33,253 nt of DNA, taken from NCBI GenBank assembly GCA_964580995.1, contig CAZOMV010000065.1, positions 1-33,253 of the forward strand. The letters run 5' to 3'. Both the position numbers and the translations under genes were made by a program. The notes under the pieces are model-generated. The model was not told the DNA's origin. It ran no database searches and saw only the letters and a program-made list of their open reading frames with translations. Of the stretch, positions 1-7,691 are shown piece after piece. This DNA comes from JAKJEP01 sp964580995 (GTDB lineage: Bacteria > Planctomycetota > Phycisphaerae > Sedimentisphaerales > SM23-30). Within the stretch, counting starts at the first letter, position 1, and each line of letters starts with the position of its first letter.

Positions 1-217
<217 letters not shown>

Positions 218-1510
218 ATGGCCGTGGCACGATTGGATAAAAATCAGGCGGGGGCGGGGGATTGTATAGTGTGGGCGAACCGCGGGGGCGGGAAGACGCA
301 GTTGGGGGCGGTGGCGTCGCTGCTGGAGTGTGTGTTTTTGGCGGGGTGCCAGGTGCGGATCCTGGGGGGATCGGAGCAGCAGTCGCGGCAGATGTATGAG
401 TATCTGGGGGAGATGCTGGAGCGGGGGTATGCGGGATATCTTTCGGGACGGCGGAGCCAGCAGGGGTGCCGGTTTGGCAACGGGTCGGCGGTGCAGGTGC
501 TGGCGCAGTCGCAGCGGAGCGTGCGGGGGCAGCATGTGCAGCGGCTGCGGTGCGATGAGGCGGAGCTGTTCGACCGGGAGGTGTGGCAGGCGGCGCAGTT
601 TGTGACGCAGAGCCGCTCGGGGATTGCGGGGCGGCTGGAGGTGCTTTCGACGATGCACCGGCCGTATGGGCTGATGCACGAGCTGATTGGCGGGGCGGCC
701 CAGCGGGGGGTGCGGGTGTTCCGGTGGTGTTTGTGGGAGGTGATCGAGGCGTGCCGGGACCGGGAATGCAGCCGGTGCGGGCTGTGGGAGGACTGCCGGG
801 GACGGGCGAAATCAGGGGACGGATATTATGCGGTGGAGGATGCACTGGCGCAGAAGCGGCGGAGCAGCGGGCAGGCGTGGCGGGCGGAGATGCTGTGCCA
901 GCGGCCGAGCTGTGCGGAGGCGGTGTTTCCGGAGTTTACGCCGGCGGTGCATGTGCGGGAGGCGGGGTACAATCCGGACTGGCCGCTGTACCGGTCGCTG
1001 GATTTCGGGTTCAGCAATCCGCTGGTGTGTTTGTTTGTGCAGGTGGACGAGCGGGAGAATGTGTACGTGATTGACGAGCATTTGAAGAGCCGGGCGACGG
1101 TGGCGGAGCAGGTGCGTCTGATCCGGCAGCGGTATCCGCAGGAGGCGGCGGCGACGTATTGCGATCCGGCGGGGCGTCAGAAGCGGGAGATCACGGGGAC
1201 ATCGGTGGTGCAGGAGCTGGCGGCGCTGGGGATGCCGGTGCGGTGGCGGGCGAGCGGGGTGGCGGAGGGGATCGAGCGGATCCGCAGTTTTATGGCGCCG
1301 GCGGCGGGGCCGGCGCGGCTGTTTGTGTCGCCGCGGTGCCAGCAGATGATTGCGGCGTTTCAGGCGCTGCGGTATGCGCGGCTGGGGAATGGGGCGCTGA
1401 GCGAGGCGCCGGAGAAGGACGGGGTGCACGATCATGTGATGGATGCGCTGCGGTATTTTTTCGTGAACCGGTTTGGGCGGCGGTATGAGGTGCGGGCGAA
1501 GGGATATTAG
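218..1510 (+). CDS. Large-terminase-like ATPase/nuclease (430 aa)
   Basis: The protein has the two-domain plan of phage large terminase subunits. An N-terminal ATPase has Walker A ANRGGGKT (residues 20-27), Walker B RLRCDEAE (109-116, D113/E114) and an STMH coupling motif (144-147). A C-terminal RNase H-fold nuclease has acidic residues D262 (LDFGFSNP), D286, D316 (YCDPAG) and the DHVMDALRYF signature (405-414). Between them sit four cysteines, C179, C184, C187 and C193, a likely metal or Fe-S site. No portal, capsid or small-terminase gene is near, and I recall similar lone proteins in planctomycete genomes, so a domesticated role is possible. The ATG at 218 is the first plausible start, but the upstream poly-G is unreliable and the N-terminus may be incomplete. 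Codons are extremely G-rich, like those of the radical SAM gene at 29534. Confidence 0.75.
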   Translation: MAVARLDKNQAGAGDCIVWANRGGGKTQLGAVASLLECVFLAGCQVRILGGSEQQSRQMYEYLGEMLERGYAGYLSGRRSQQGCRFGNGSAVQVLAQSQRSVRGQHVQRLRCDEAELFDREVWQAAQFVTQSRSGIAGRLEVLSTMHRPYGLMHELIGGAAQRGVRVFRWCLWEVIEACRDRECSRCGLWEDCRGRAKSGDGYYAVEDALAQKRRSSGQAWRAEMLCQRPSCAEAVFPEFTPAVHVREAGYNPDWPLYRSLDFGFSNPLVCLFVQVDERENVYVIDEHLKSRATVAEQVRLIRQRYPQEAAATYCDPAGRQKREITGTSVVQELAALGMPVRWRASGVAEGIERIRSFMAPAAGPARLFVSPRCQQMIAAFQALRYARLGNGALSEAPEKDGVHDHVMDALRYFFVNRFGRRYEVRAKGY

Positions 1511-1563
1511 GGGACGATCATGCACCGCCGTGACAGGGATAAGGCTATTTAGCGGAACGTCCG

Positions 1564-3015
1564 TTAATATTTGATATAGGCGACCTTGTGTTCGGAGAAG
1601 AACTCAAAGCCGGTCTGTCCTGATTCCGGGATGCCGTGGCCGGACAATTTTACACCGCCGAAACTGAGCTGGGGTTCTTTGTGGGCGGTTGGCATGTTCA
1701 CGTGGGTTAATCCTACCTCCGTTCGTTCGAGAAAGCGAAAGGTTTTTTCCAGGTCGCGGGTGTAGAGCGAGGAGGACAGGCCGTAGGGGACGGCGTTGGC
1801 GACCTGAATCGCCTGGTCAAAATCCGCGACGGTGAGGAGGGATACGACCGGTCCGAAGATTTCTTCCCGGGCGATATACATGTCGGGGGTGACATTGGCG
1901 AAGATGGTCGGCTCGATAAAGCAGCCGTGTTCCAGGCCGTCGGAGGTGATGGCATTGCCGCCGGCGATTAATTTGGCGCCTTCTTTTTTTCCTTTTTCGA
2001 TGGCGGATAAGATGGTATTGAGCTGGACTTGTCCGCAGACCGGCCCCATCTGCACGTTATCATCGGTGCCTTTGCCGACGGTGATGCGGGCTGTTCGTTC
2101 GAGCAGCAAGATCATGAATTCTTCGGCGATGGATTTTTCGAGAATGATGCGGCTGGTGGCAGTGCACCACTGGCCGGCGCAGGCGAAACCGGCGAGAACG
2201 GCGTCATCGGCGGCTTTTTCCAGGTCGGCATCGGCCAGGACGATCATGGGATTTTTGCCGCCCATTTCCAGTTGGGTGCGGGTGAAGGTAGCGGCGGCGT
2301 TTTGGTTGATTTGGCGGCCTACTTCGGTGGAGCCGGTGAAGCTGACGGCCTTGACGAGGGGATGGGAGACCAGCTCTCCGCCGATGAGAGAGCCGGAACC
2401 GGTGACCATATTCAAGACGCCGGCGGGCAGGCCGACCTGGTCGAATAGTTTGACAAACTCCGCGCCGCAGCCGGGGGTCAGGTTGGCGGGTTTGAGGATG
2501 CAGGTGTTGCCCATCATGAGGGCGGGGACGACTTTGCGGGCGGGTACGTTGAAGGGGAAGTTCCAGGGGGCGATGATGCCGACCACGCCCAGGGGGACGC
2601 GGATGGTATAGGCCAGGACGTCTTCTGCCTGGGAGGGCATGATGGTGCCGGCGATCCGCAGGCCCTGGTGCATGAGGAATTCCATTTCTTTGATGCTGGA
2701 GAGGATTTCGGTGTGGGATTCCCGGAGGGTTTTGCCGTTTTCGCTGGTGATGGTCTGGGCGATGGCATCTTTTTTGATTTTCATCAGTTCCAGGGCCTTC
2801 CGAAAATATTCGAGCCGCTGATAGACGGTGAGGGCGGACCAGGGGGCGAAGGCTTTTTCGGCCGCCTGGATGGCCCGTTGGGTGTCCCGGACGGTGGATT
2901 TGGGCCACCGGTCGGTTACTTCGGTTAAATCGGCGGGATTACGCTGTTCATAGGTTTGGTTGTCAGAGGAACTCACCCATTGGCAATTGATGTAATTTCC
3001 GATGCTAGCAGTCAT
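1564..3015 (-). CDS. NAD(P)+-dependent semialdehyde/aldehyde dehydrogenase
   Basis: This 483-aa protein is a full-length ALDH-superfamily enzyme that oxidises an aldehyde to the acid in the cytoplasm. Visible motifs are PWNFP (150-154, oxyanion Asn152), LKPA (174-177), FTGSTEVG (226-233), general base E250 in LEMGGK, nucleophile C284 in GQWCTATSR, and EEIFGP (384-389). The sequence most resembles the alpha-ketoglutaric semialdehyde / succinate semialdehyde dehydrogenase branch (Bacillus YcbD-like), but the substrate cannot be fixed from sequence. GQWCTA replaces the usual GQRCTA. The ATG has a clear GAAGGAG site 5 nt upstream. The gene stands alone, and its upstream region carries two palindromes over a promoter-like sequence, suggesting repression by a metabolite-responsive regulator. 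Confidence 0.92.
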   Translation of the reverse strand: MTASIGNYINCQWVSSSDNQTYEQRNPADLTEVTDRWPKSTVRDTQRAIQAAEKAFAPWSALTVYQRLEYFRKALELMKIKKDAIAQTITSENGKTLRESHTEILSSIKEMEFLMHQGLRIAGTIMPSQAEDVLAYTIRVPLGVVGIIAPWNFPFNVPARKVVPALMMGNTCILKPANLTPGCGAEFVKLFDQVGLPAGVLNMVTGSGSLIGGELVSHPLVKAVSFTGSTEVGRQINQNAAATFTRTQLEMGGKNPMIVLADADLEKAADDAVLAGFACAGQWCTATSRIILEKSIAEEFMILLLERTARITVGKGTDDNVQMGPVCGQVQLNTILSAIEKGKKEGAKLIAGGNAITSDGLEHGCFIEPTIFANVTPDMYIAREEIFGPVVSLLTVADFDQAIQVANAVPYGLSSSLYTRDLEKTFRFLERTEVGLTHVNMPTAHKEPQLSFGGVKLSGHGIPESGQTGFEFFSEHKVAYIKY

Positions 3016-3137
3016 TGTGTCTCCTTCACGGTTGAAAATAGTTCATAAAATTCTGAATGGAAGAGAGCCGTACAAGAGTATTTTTTACTTCAGTCCTTCG
3101 TTTGCGATTCATGCCATCTCATTCCAAACAGCATGGG

Positions 3138-3188
3138 CCGATATGTACGGTCAAACATATCGGTTGTCAAGAAGAAATTGTATACAAT
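3138..3188 (-). promoter_or_regulatory. Promoter with two overlapping operator-like palindromes (dehydrogenase gene)
   Basis: On the minus strand a TTGACA -35 (3165-3170) is followed after 17 nt by a weak -10, TACATA (3142-3147). A perfect 9-bp inverted repeat, CCGATATGT (3138-3146) and ACATATCGG (3155-3163), covers the -10 and spacer. Just upstream of the -35 is the perfect palindrome ATTGTATACAAT (3177-3188), a shape common for FadR/GntR-type regulators. No regulator gene is in the window. The predicted leader is about 120 nt. The layout is seen directly; regulator identity is inference. Confidence 0.5.
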
Positions 3189-3359
3189 ATAAAACAACCA
3201 GTTACCGTATGACCTGTACCGCCTGGGCCGGTTTGGGGGGGATTTATAACCATTTGTGTTTAACGATGTTATTGTTGATTTGGGTGGAAATACTCCGTAG
3301 GATTGCGAAGGTATCGTTAGCGGCGGTGCCCAACGTCGTGGGAGGGGAAGTCAAAATTC

Positions 3360-3387
3360 TTGACTCTATTGAGGCGGTGACTAGAAT
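3360..3387 (+). promoter_or_regulatory. Sigma70-like promoter upstream of alkaline phosphatase
   Basis: TTGACT (3360-3365) and TAGAAT (3382-3387) are separated by 16 nt, about 85 nt before the phosphatase start. No clear Pho box was seen. Confidence 0.45.
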
Positions 3388-3472
3388 AAAACGATGTTGA
3401 AAAGCCTGCCTGGAACGTGGAGTCAGGAAACAAGAAGATATGGTATGTGAGTATTGATAAAGGATAGATTTT

Positions 3473-4705
3473 ATGTCCAGATGTAGGGTATTGCTGGCGG
3501 TAGGACTGGTTTTCTGTGTGGCGGGCGTGAGTGGGGCGGCGAAAACGACGGATTATACGCAATATGATTATGGGGATGTAACCGAGAACGTCAGCGACAT
3601 TCATTTTTACACGTGTTCCGAGAACAACGAGGTTTATCCGCAAAAGGGTTTCAGTAGAAAAGCGAGAAATGTGATATTCCTGATCGGGGATGGTATGGGG
3701 CGCAACCAGGTGCAAATGGCCCGATTCAAGGCGGCCGGTGCTGACGGGAAACTGTACATGGAGAGATTTCCTGTGACCGGATTCGTGCGGACGCATTCGG
3801 CGAATAGCCCGGTTACGGATTCGGCGGCGGCGGGTACGGCGCTGGCGTGCGGGATCAAGACGAATAACGGCATGCTGGGGATGAATTCGGAGCAAAAGGT
3901 GTATCAGAGTCTGCTGAAGGCGGCCCAGGGTATGGGGAAAAAGACGGGGTTGGTGGTTACGTCAACGATCAGTCATGCCACCCCGGCGGCTTTTAGCAGT
4001 CATATCGATAACCGCAGCAGCGAAGATGAGATAGCCGCGCAGATTTTAGAACACGATATTAACGTTGTTTTTGGCGGAGGCAGGGGGCATTGGGCCTCGG
4101 CAAGCCGTGCCGACCAGCGTGATTTGTTGGGAGAGGCGAAGGAGAAGGGGTATATGCTGGTTGAGAATACGCAGCAGATGGAGGAGGCGGAGGGTGATTG
4201 GGTGCTGGGTTTGTTTCAAGCAGACGCGCTTACCACATTTTCCCCGGAGCCGAGTCTGGGTGAGATGACGGGCAAGGCGATTGCTTTGCTGAGCCGGAGC
4301 AGGAAACGAGCGATTTTTCCCTGTTGTTTATTTAGTAAGAAGGATCGGGGTTTTTTCCTGATGGTGGAGGGCAGCCAGATTGACTGGGCGTGTCATGCCA
4401 ATAATCCGGAAAACAGTGTTAAGCAGACGCTGCTTTTTGATTTGGCGGTGAGAGAGGCGGCTGAGTTTGCGAAAAAGGACAAGCATACGCTGGTCGTGGT
4501 GACGGCCGACCACGAAACCGGGGGACTGGCCGTATTTGGGGCAGAGGTGAAATGGAGCAGCGGCGGACACAGTGCGGCGGATGTGCCGGTTTATGCGTAT
4601 GGTCCCGGATCGGAGCTTTTTTCCGGGGTTATGGACAATACCGAGGTTGCCAAGAAGATCGCGCAGGCGATGGGCGTGAAGGAATTTCCCAGGGCCTGTG
4701 ACTGA
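3473..4705 (+). CDS. Secreted alkaline phosphatase (PhoA family)
   Basis: The 410-aa precursor hydrolyses phosphate monoesters outside the cytoplasm. Residues 1-22 form a signal peptide. The metalloenzyme core is complete: D73 in IGDGMG, nucleophile S117 in TDSAAAGTA, ISHATP (166-171), E299/D304/H308 in EGSQIDWACH, D346/H347 in TADHETGG, and H366 in GGHSAAD. H168 and W305 stand where E. coli PhoA has D153 and K328, a pairing typical of Vibrio/TAB5-type phosphatases rather than the E. coli type. A basic insertion with two cysteines (about 274-291) precedes the EGSQID strand. An AAGGA site lies 8 nt before the ATG. The next gene starts 12 nt after the stop, so the two probably share a transcript. 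Confidence 0.93.
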   Translation: MSRCRVLLAVGLVFCVAGVSGAAKTTDYTQYDYGDVTENVSDIHFYTCSENNEVYPQKGFSRKARNVIFLIGDGMGRNQVQMARFKAAGADGKLYMERFPVTGFVRTHSANSPVTDSAAAGTALACGIKTNNGMLGMNSEQKVYQSLLKAAQGMGKKTGLVVTSTISHATPAAFSSHIDNRSSEDEIAAQILEHDINVVFGGGRGHWASASRADQRDLLGEAKEKGYMLVENTQQMEEAEGDWVLGLFQADALTTFSPEPSLGEMTGKAIALLSRSRKRAIFPCCLFSKKDRGFFLMVEGSQIDWACHANNPENSVKQTLLFDLAVREAAEFAKKDKHTLVVVTADHETGGLAVFGAEVKWSSGGHSAADVPVYAYGPGSELFSGVMDNTEVAKKIAQAMGVKEFPRACD

Positions 4706-4717
4706 GAGCGAGGCCGA

Positions 4718-4927
4718 ATGTCTGAAATCGAATTACGAGTAAATGCCACGGAGGGTGTACGGGTTCGGGTGGGCGAACGGGTGACTCGGAATCAGGTTAT
4801 TGGCCAAAAGGCGGAGGGCAGCGGGGAGCCGGTTTTATGTCCGGTGACGGGACGGGTAGAGAAGGTGGAGTTTGATGGGGAGAGCCACGAATTTATCGTT
4901 AGTATGATTCCACTTACGGAAGTGTAG
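4718..4927 (+). CDS. Small biotin/lipoyl-like barrel-sandwich protein (69 aa)
   Basis: This 69-aa protein reads as a lone barrel-sandwich hybrid fold: VRVGERVTRNQVIG followed by PVLCPVTGRVEKVEF. That pattern (hydrophobic strand, GxxVxxxQxIG turn, then PVxGxV) is seen in biotin/lipoyl domains and the N-terminal domain of RnfC. No lysine sits at the usual lipoyl/biotin attachment position, so it is probably not modified. It follows the alkaline phosphatase by 12 nt and is likely cotranscribed, though a functional link is not obvious. Its ribosome binding site is weak (GAGCGAGG). Residues 2-11 have no family signature I recognise. Confidence 0.6.
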   Translation: MSEIELRVNATEGVRVRVGERVTRNQVIGQKAEGSGEPVLCPVTGRVEKVEFDGESHEFIVSMIPLTEV

Positions 4928-4966
4928 AGGGAAACGGTTGCGTTCTGACAGGAGAGGAATCCCGGC

Positions 4967-5215
4967 TCAGCCGCGGATATCGAGATTTTGTCCCAGGCCG
5001 GATACCAGTGCACCCAAGGTTAAGGCGGGTTTATCGGACGGAGCAGCCTGAGCCACTTCCGCGGCCTGCTCCAGCAGGTTGACGACCATATCTCCCTGAT
5101 TGCGGGCGACATCCAGAGTCTTGCCGGCTACCTTATAGCTGATGGCACTGCGAAGCTGAATATTCGTTAACTCGCTTTGCAGGAGTGAGTTATTAATGTT
5201 GCTGATATTGGTCAT
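4967..5215 (-). CDS. YjfB-like putative motility protein (82 aa)
   Basis: This short helical protein resembles the YjfB 'putative motility protein' family. An amphipathic segment (residues about 13-55) carries the pattern Q-x-x-I/L-x-x-x-K-x-x-x-x-A-x-x-x-G-x-x-x-x-x-L-L. The family is small, often sits near flagellar or chemotaxis genes, and has no known biochemical function. The stretch after residue 56 is Ala/Gly-rich and less conserved in type. The ATG has an AAGGA site, and a GTCGATAA motif upstream resembles a flagellar sigma28 -10 box, consistent with a motility role. The flagellin at 15455 and the PilZ protein at 24203 support a motile organism. Confidence 0.65.
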   Translation of the reverse strand: MTNISNINNSLLQSELTNIQLRSAISYKVAGKTLDVARNQGDMVVNLLEQAAEVAQAAPSDKPALTLGALVSGLGQNLDIRG

Positions 5216-5242
5216 ACCAATCCTTACTATTATCTGTTACTA

Positions 5243-5250
5243 TTATCGAC
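5243..5250 (-). promoter_or_regulatory. Sigma28-like -10 element upstream of yjfB-like gene
   Basis: GTCGATAA on the minus strand matches the flagellar sigma28 -10 consensus GCCGATAA at 7 of 8 positions, 27 nt before the start codon. The expected TAAA -35 at 15 nt spacing is not clearly present (CTAG instead), so this is tentative. Confidence 0.3.
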
Positions 5251-5440
5251 AAAATGTCTCCGCGACTAGAGAAGAGAACTGCGGTAGATAAGGTTTTGAC
5301 ATGAAAATAGTGTGAAATCTATTCCTTATATTTCATCCGGTTTCAGACGACGGACCATGCTATGAATCATTGCCAGGTACATCCCGTTTCCCTGCTGTCG
5401 TGCAGCCGGTTCATAGGCCGATGTTTTCACGAATGAGAGC

Positions 5441-5469
5441 TTGACAAACGAACGAATTATCAATAATGT
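5441..5469 (+). promoter_or_regulatory. Sigma70-like promoter upstream of the tRNA
   Basis: TTGACA (5441-5446), a 17-nt spacer and TAATGT (5464-5469) lie about 87 nt before the tRNA in a region with no gene on the + strand. The rest of the 5216-5556 gap shows nothing else I can name. Confidence 0.45.
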
Positions 5470-5556
5470 AAATGAAGCTTGAAAGTTACGGAACGATTTA
5501 CCGAAGGCTTGCGATTTTGAAGGGTGCGTTTGTAAGTCTTTTTTTTACAATAACTT

Positions 5557-5628
5557 GGGCCTGTAGCTCAGCGGTAGAGCAGTGGACTCATAATCCATTG
5601 GTCGTAGGTTCGAATCCCACCGGGCCCA
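5557..5628 (+). tRNA. tRNA with CAT anticodon (Met, or Ile2 after lysidine modification)
   Basis: The 72-nt cloverleaf has a 7-bp acceptor stem (GGGCCTG with CGGGCCC, one G-T pair), a 4-bp D stem GCTC/GAGC with a short 7-nt loop, an anticodon loop CTCATAA with CAT at 5589-5591, a 5-nt variable loop and a TTCGAAT T-loop. The discriminator is A and no CCA is encoded. The acceptor begins with a normal G-C pair, so it is not the C-A mismatched initiator type. Elongator Met and the TilS-modified Ile2 tRNA cannot be separated here. The T stem holds an A5606-C5618 mismatch. Confidence 0.93.
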
Positions 5629-5782
5629 GTTGATTTTTTATCGATGCCATTGGGTGAGAGCAAGTCATTTTCTGTTTCTAACTCTGCCATTTGTAAAGAC
5701 TTATCCATTTTTTTCTCTATACAAGGATTCCAGCAGTCGGTCCATCCGTACCGGTACAGGCTAGAGGGTGGTGCACCGCCGA

Positions 5783-6964
5783 TCAGGGAGACGGCTTCGA
5801 ACCATCGGCCAGGTTAAAGCCGATCATTCCCTTTTGCAGATCGAGCACAATATAGTTAAACGTGGTTTTGCCGATGTCGGAAGGGAGCAGACCCTCCATT
5901 TTCGCCGAGGCACAGAGGAAATTACTGCCGAACACACCGTCCAGAATCGCCGGCTTACCGGTGGCCTCATCAAAATACTCGATATCATGAACGCCGATCC
6001 GGGCTTTGGTATAAACCAGATGACTTCCGGAGGAGGTGGGAACTGCGAGTTGGTCAATCTCATATCCGGGAATCATTACCATATTACCCACTCCGCCCAT
6101 CGGCAGGGAGAAATCCGGTTTTTTCAGCGGGGCACCCTTCTCATCGACCAGCCCCAAAAGATTCGCCTGCCTGACGGACATGAAACTGACCGTCGCCCCC
6201 GTATCCAGCAGCCAATTGCCCTCGGACTGTTTGCCGCGATACCTGATGAGAATATGGTCTATCACCGGATTGTAGCTGAGAGAGGGAAGGGGGGGGATAT
6301 TGTCGGGATCTGCCTGCCGGAAAAACTTCACAAATCGCAAAGCCACTTCGAAGGCTATTTTCGGCATCTGCGAATCCCACTGGTCTTTGACCTCGGCTGC
6401 AAAGTAGCCCAGTTCGTTGGTGGCCCCGGCATGCAGGACCACAATCCGGTTGATCATCATCGGCATCCCGACCACATCGAGGCCTTCTTCCAGCAATCCG
6501 GCCGAACGGCTTTTGATCTGCAATCGCCCCGGCCCCAGACACTGGTAGGCTCCCGCGGCTTCGGGATCAGAGCTTTCATAACCTGCCAGCCCCATATACA
6601 CAGGTTCGGACACATGAAAAACTTCCTTTCCGCCCACGCCCACATCGAAAAACCGGGCCTCCGGATCCGTTTTCAAGCCGAGACTTTCTGCCGTTTCCCT
6701 GGACAGCAGGATACCCGAAGCCCCGGTATCCAGAAAGGCATACTGGGCTTCAAATGGTCCCGACTGGGGCAGCGGAGCTCCCCGCGGTTCGGTTTTCAGC
6801 AGAAAATAGATGCGGGGCAGGTCCAGGGCCGCTTCGTAAACTCCGGACAGAACAATATCTTCCGCATAGGCACAAAAGGAGCCTGCCTCCAGAACCGCGA
6901 CCACAGTCAGAAGAAAAAGCCGCCTTCTCAGCCCTTTACCCGGAATTGGACGAAATAGTCTCAT
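5783..6964 (-). CDS. Secreted two-lobed retropepsin-like aspartyl protease
   Basis: This 393-aa precursor has two aspartic-protease motifs in one chain: AFLDTGASG (D79) and WLLDTGATV (D254). Each is followed in its lobe by a hydrophobic-hydrophobic-Gly motif (LDVVGMPMM 162-170; LDGVFGSNFL 341-350). Pepsin-type enzymes need two lobes, each giving one Asp, so a single chain could be active. The predicted export signal covers residues 1-35, with a basic n-region (RPIPGKGLRRR). The start is set at 6964 because AGGAGGT lies 5 nt upstream; an earlier in-frame ATG at 7063 would put a basic tail before the signal. It is a paralogue of the protein at 20147-21802 but lacks dockerin repeats. Substrate and processing are unknown. 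Confidence 0.8.
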   Translation of the reverse strand: MRLFRPIPGKGLRRRLFLLTVVAVLEAGSFCAYAEDIVLSGVYEAALDLPRIYFLLKTEPRGAPLPQSGPFEAQYAFLDTGASGILLSRETAESLGLKTDPEARFFDVGVGGKEVFHVSEPVYMGLAGYESSDPEAAGAYQCLGPGRLQIKSRSAGLLEEGLDVVGMPMMINRIVVLHAGATNELGYFAAEVKDQWDSQMPKIAFEVALRFVKFFRQADPDNIPPLPSLSYNPVIDHILIRYRGKQSEGNWLLDTGATVSFMSVRQANLLGLVDEKGAPLKKPDFSLPMGGVGNMVMIPGYEIDQLAVPTSSGSHLVYTKARIGVHDIEYFDEATGKPAILDGVFGSNFLCASAKMEGLLPSDIGKTTFNYIVLDLQKGMIGFNLADGSKPSP

Positions 6965-7183
6965 AGATACCTCCTGACTGCTGCTTTTCACTTTTATGGG
7001 CTTCGATTTCCTGAAACCTGGACCCATCCGTTGATTGCCACCTGGGCATTTACTGCCGGCCAACCTTTCTTACGGAGCAAAGTCGACCAAAATATTATAT
7101 CCGGAACCAGGCATGATATCGAGCAAAATCAGGGATTTGCCATTATCGCGATTTCTTCGACATTCAGGGCACGATCATAGATC

Positions 7184-7266
7184 CCAGCGTCAAAAGCTCG
7201 TCGTCCCTTTGTTATTGGGGAGCCAGAGCTGCTTTTGGAAGTCAATATCGACTTATGGCGGCCGTC
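7184..7266. repeat. Dispersed ~80-bp repeat, copy 1
   Basis: The stretch from CCAGCGTCAAAAGCTCGTCG to about 7266 recurs at 19914-19996 with scattered substitutions and a few small offsets near the right end. It lies about 220 bp upstream of the aspartyl protease start, in a gap with no convincing gene. It could be a fragment of a mobile element or an intergenic repeat family. Confidence 0.7.
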
Positions 7267-7329
7267 TAATCTGATTTTAGGGACTTTTTGGGATGCCGAG
7301 GCGGCAGACGAACCGGCTGGGGTTGGGAG

Positions 7330-7368
7330 AAAAAAGGAGGCCCGGCTGCATTGTCAACAACCGGGCCT
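7330..7368 (-). terminator. Rho-independent terminator (minus strand)
   Basis: An 8-bp perfect stem AGGCCCGG/CCGGGCCT with a 15-nt loop is followed, on the minus strand, by CC and six U. No recognised minus-strand gene lies immediately upstream, which points to an unannotated transcript. Confidence 0.65.
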
Positions 7369-7430
7369 GTCTCTGCCGAAAAATAGCGTCCCGGCAAGAG
7401 ATTGATAGAGCTTCGGATCCTCCCAAGCTC
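7330..7430 (-). ncRNA. Candidate structured minus-strand RNA ending in a terminator
   Basis: Read 5' to 3' on the minus strand, three stem-loops follow one another: GAGCTT/AAGCTC (7408-7430), CTCTTGCCG/CGGCAGAG (7371-7400, one bulge), and an 8-bp AGGCCCGG/CCGGGCCT hairpin (7338-7368) followed by six U (7335-7330). An 88-aa frame across it (7277-7543) resembles no protein and runs through the terminator. No promoter was fixed, so the 5' end is unknown and could lie as far up as about 7560. It could be a small RNA or the 3' end of an unrecognised short transcript. Confidence 0.35.
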
Positions 7431-7656
7431 TGATTCTCAAATAGTTTAGAAATTCCAGTGTCGATCACAGAAGGACGAGTAGGGGCAAAAGCTGCCGATT
7501 TTCTCGCGGGCATCGAGGTCTTTATTGCTACTGCTCGACGCATCTGCTTTTAATACAGTTTGTTAGCTTATCGGCAGAAAGTGCCGTAAAGGTTGAATAT
7601 TATCGGAATTAGCGAAAAGCCGCTATGTGGGCTGACCAAAAAAAGTTTCAATTTTC

Positions 7657-7685
7657 TTGACACAGTCCCGGTTTAGAATTAGCAT
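7657..7685 (+). promoter_or_regulatory. Promoter giving a probably leaderless mRNA (UvrC-like gene)
   Basis: TTGACA (7657-7662), a 17-nt spacer and TAGCAT (7680-7685) place the expected transcription start 7 nt later, on or next to the ATG at 7692. No Shine-Dalgarno sequence precedes that ATG. The same arrangement occurs at 32419. Confidence 0.5.
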
Positions 7686-7691
7686 AACTGC

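Noticed and set aside
812..1525. 237-aa minus-strand frame
   Set aside because: It is antisense of the terminase-like gene with low-complexity basic composition.
5768..6958. 396-aa + strand frame
   Set aside because: It is antisense to the aspartyl protease, which has DTG motifs, a signal peptide and a ribosome binding site; this frame resembles nothing.
7277..7543. 88-aa minus-strand frame
   Set aside because: It runs through the intrinsic terminator and hairpins, has no ribosome binding site, and is not protein-like.
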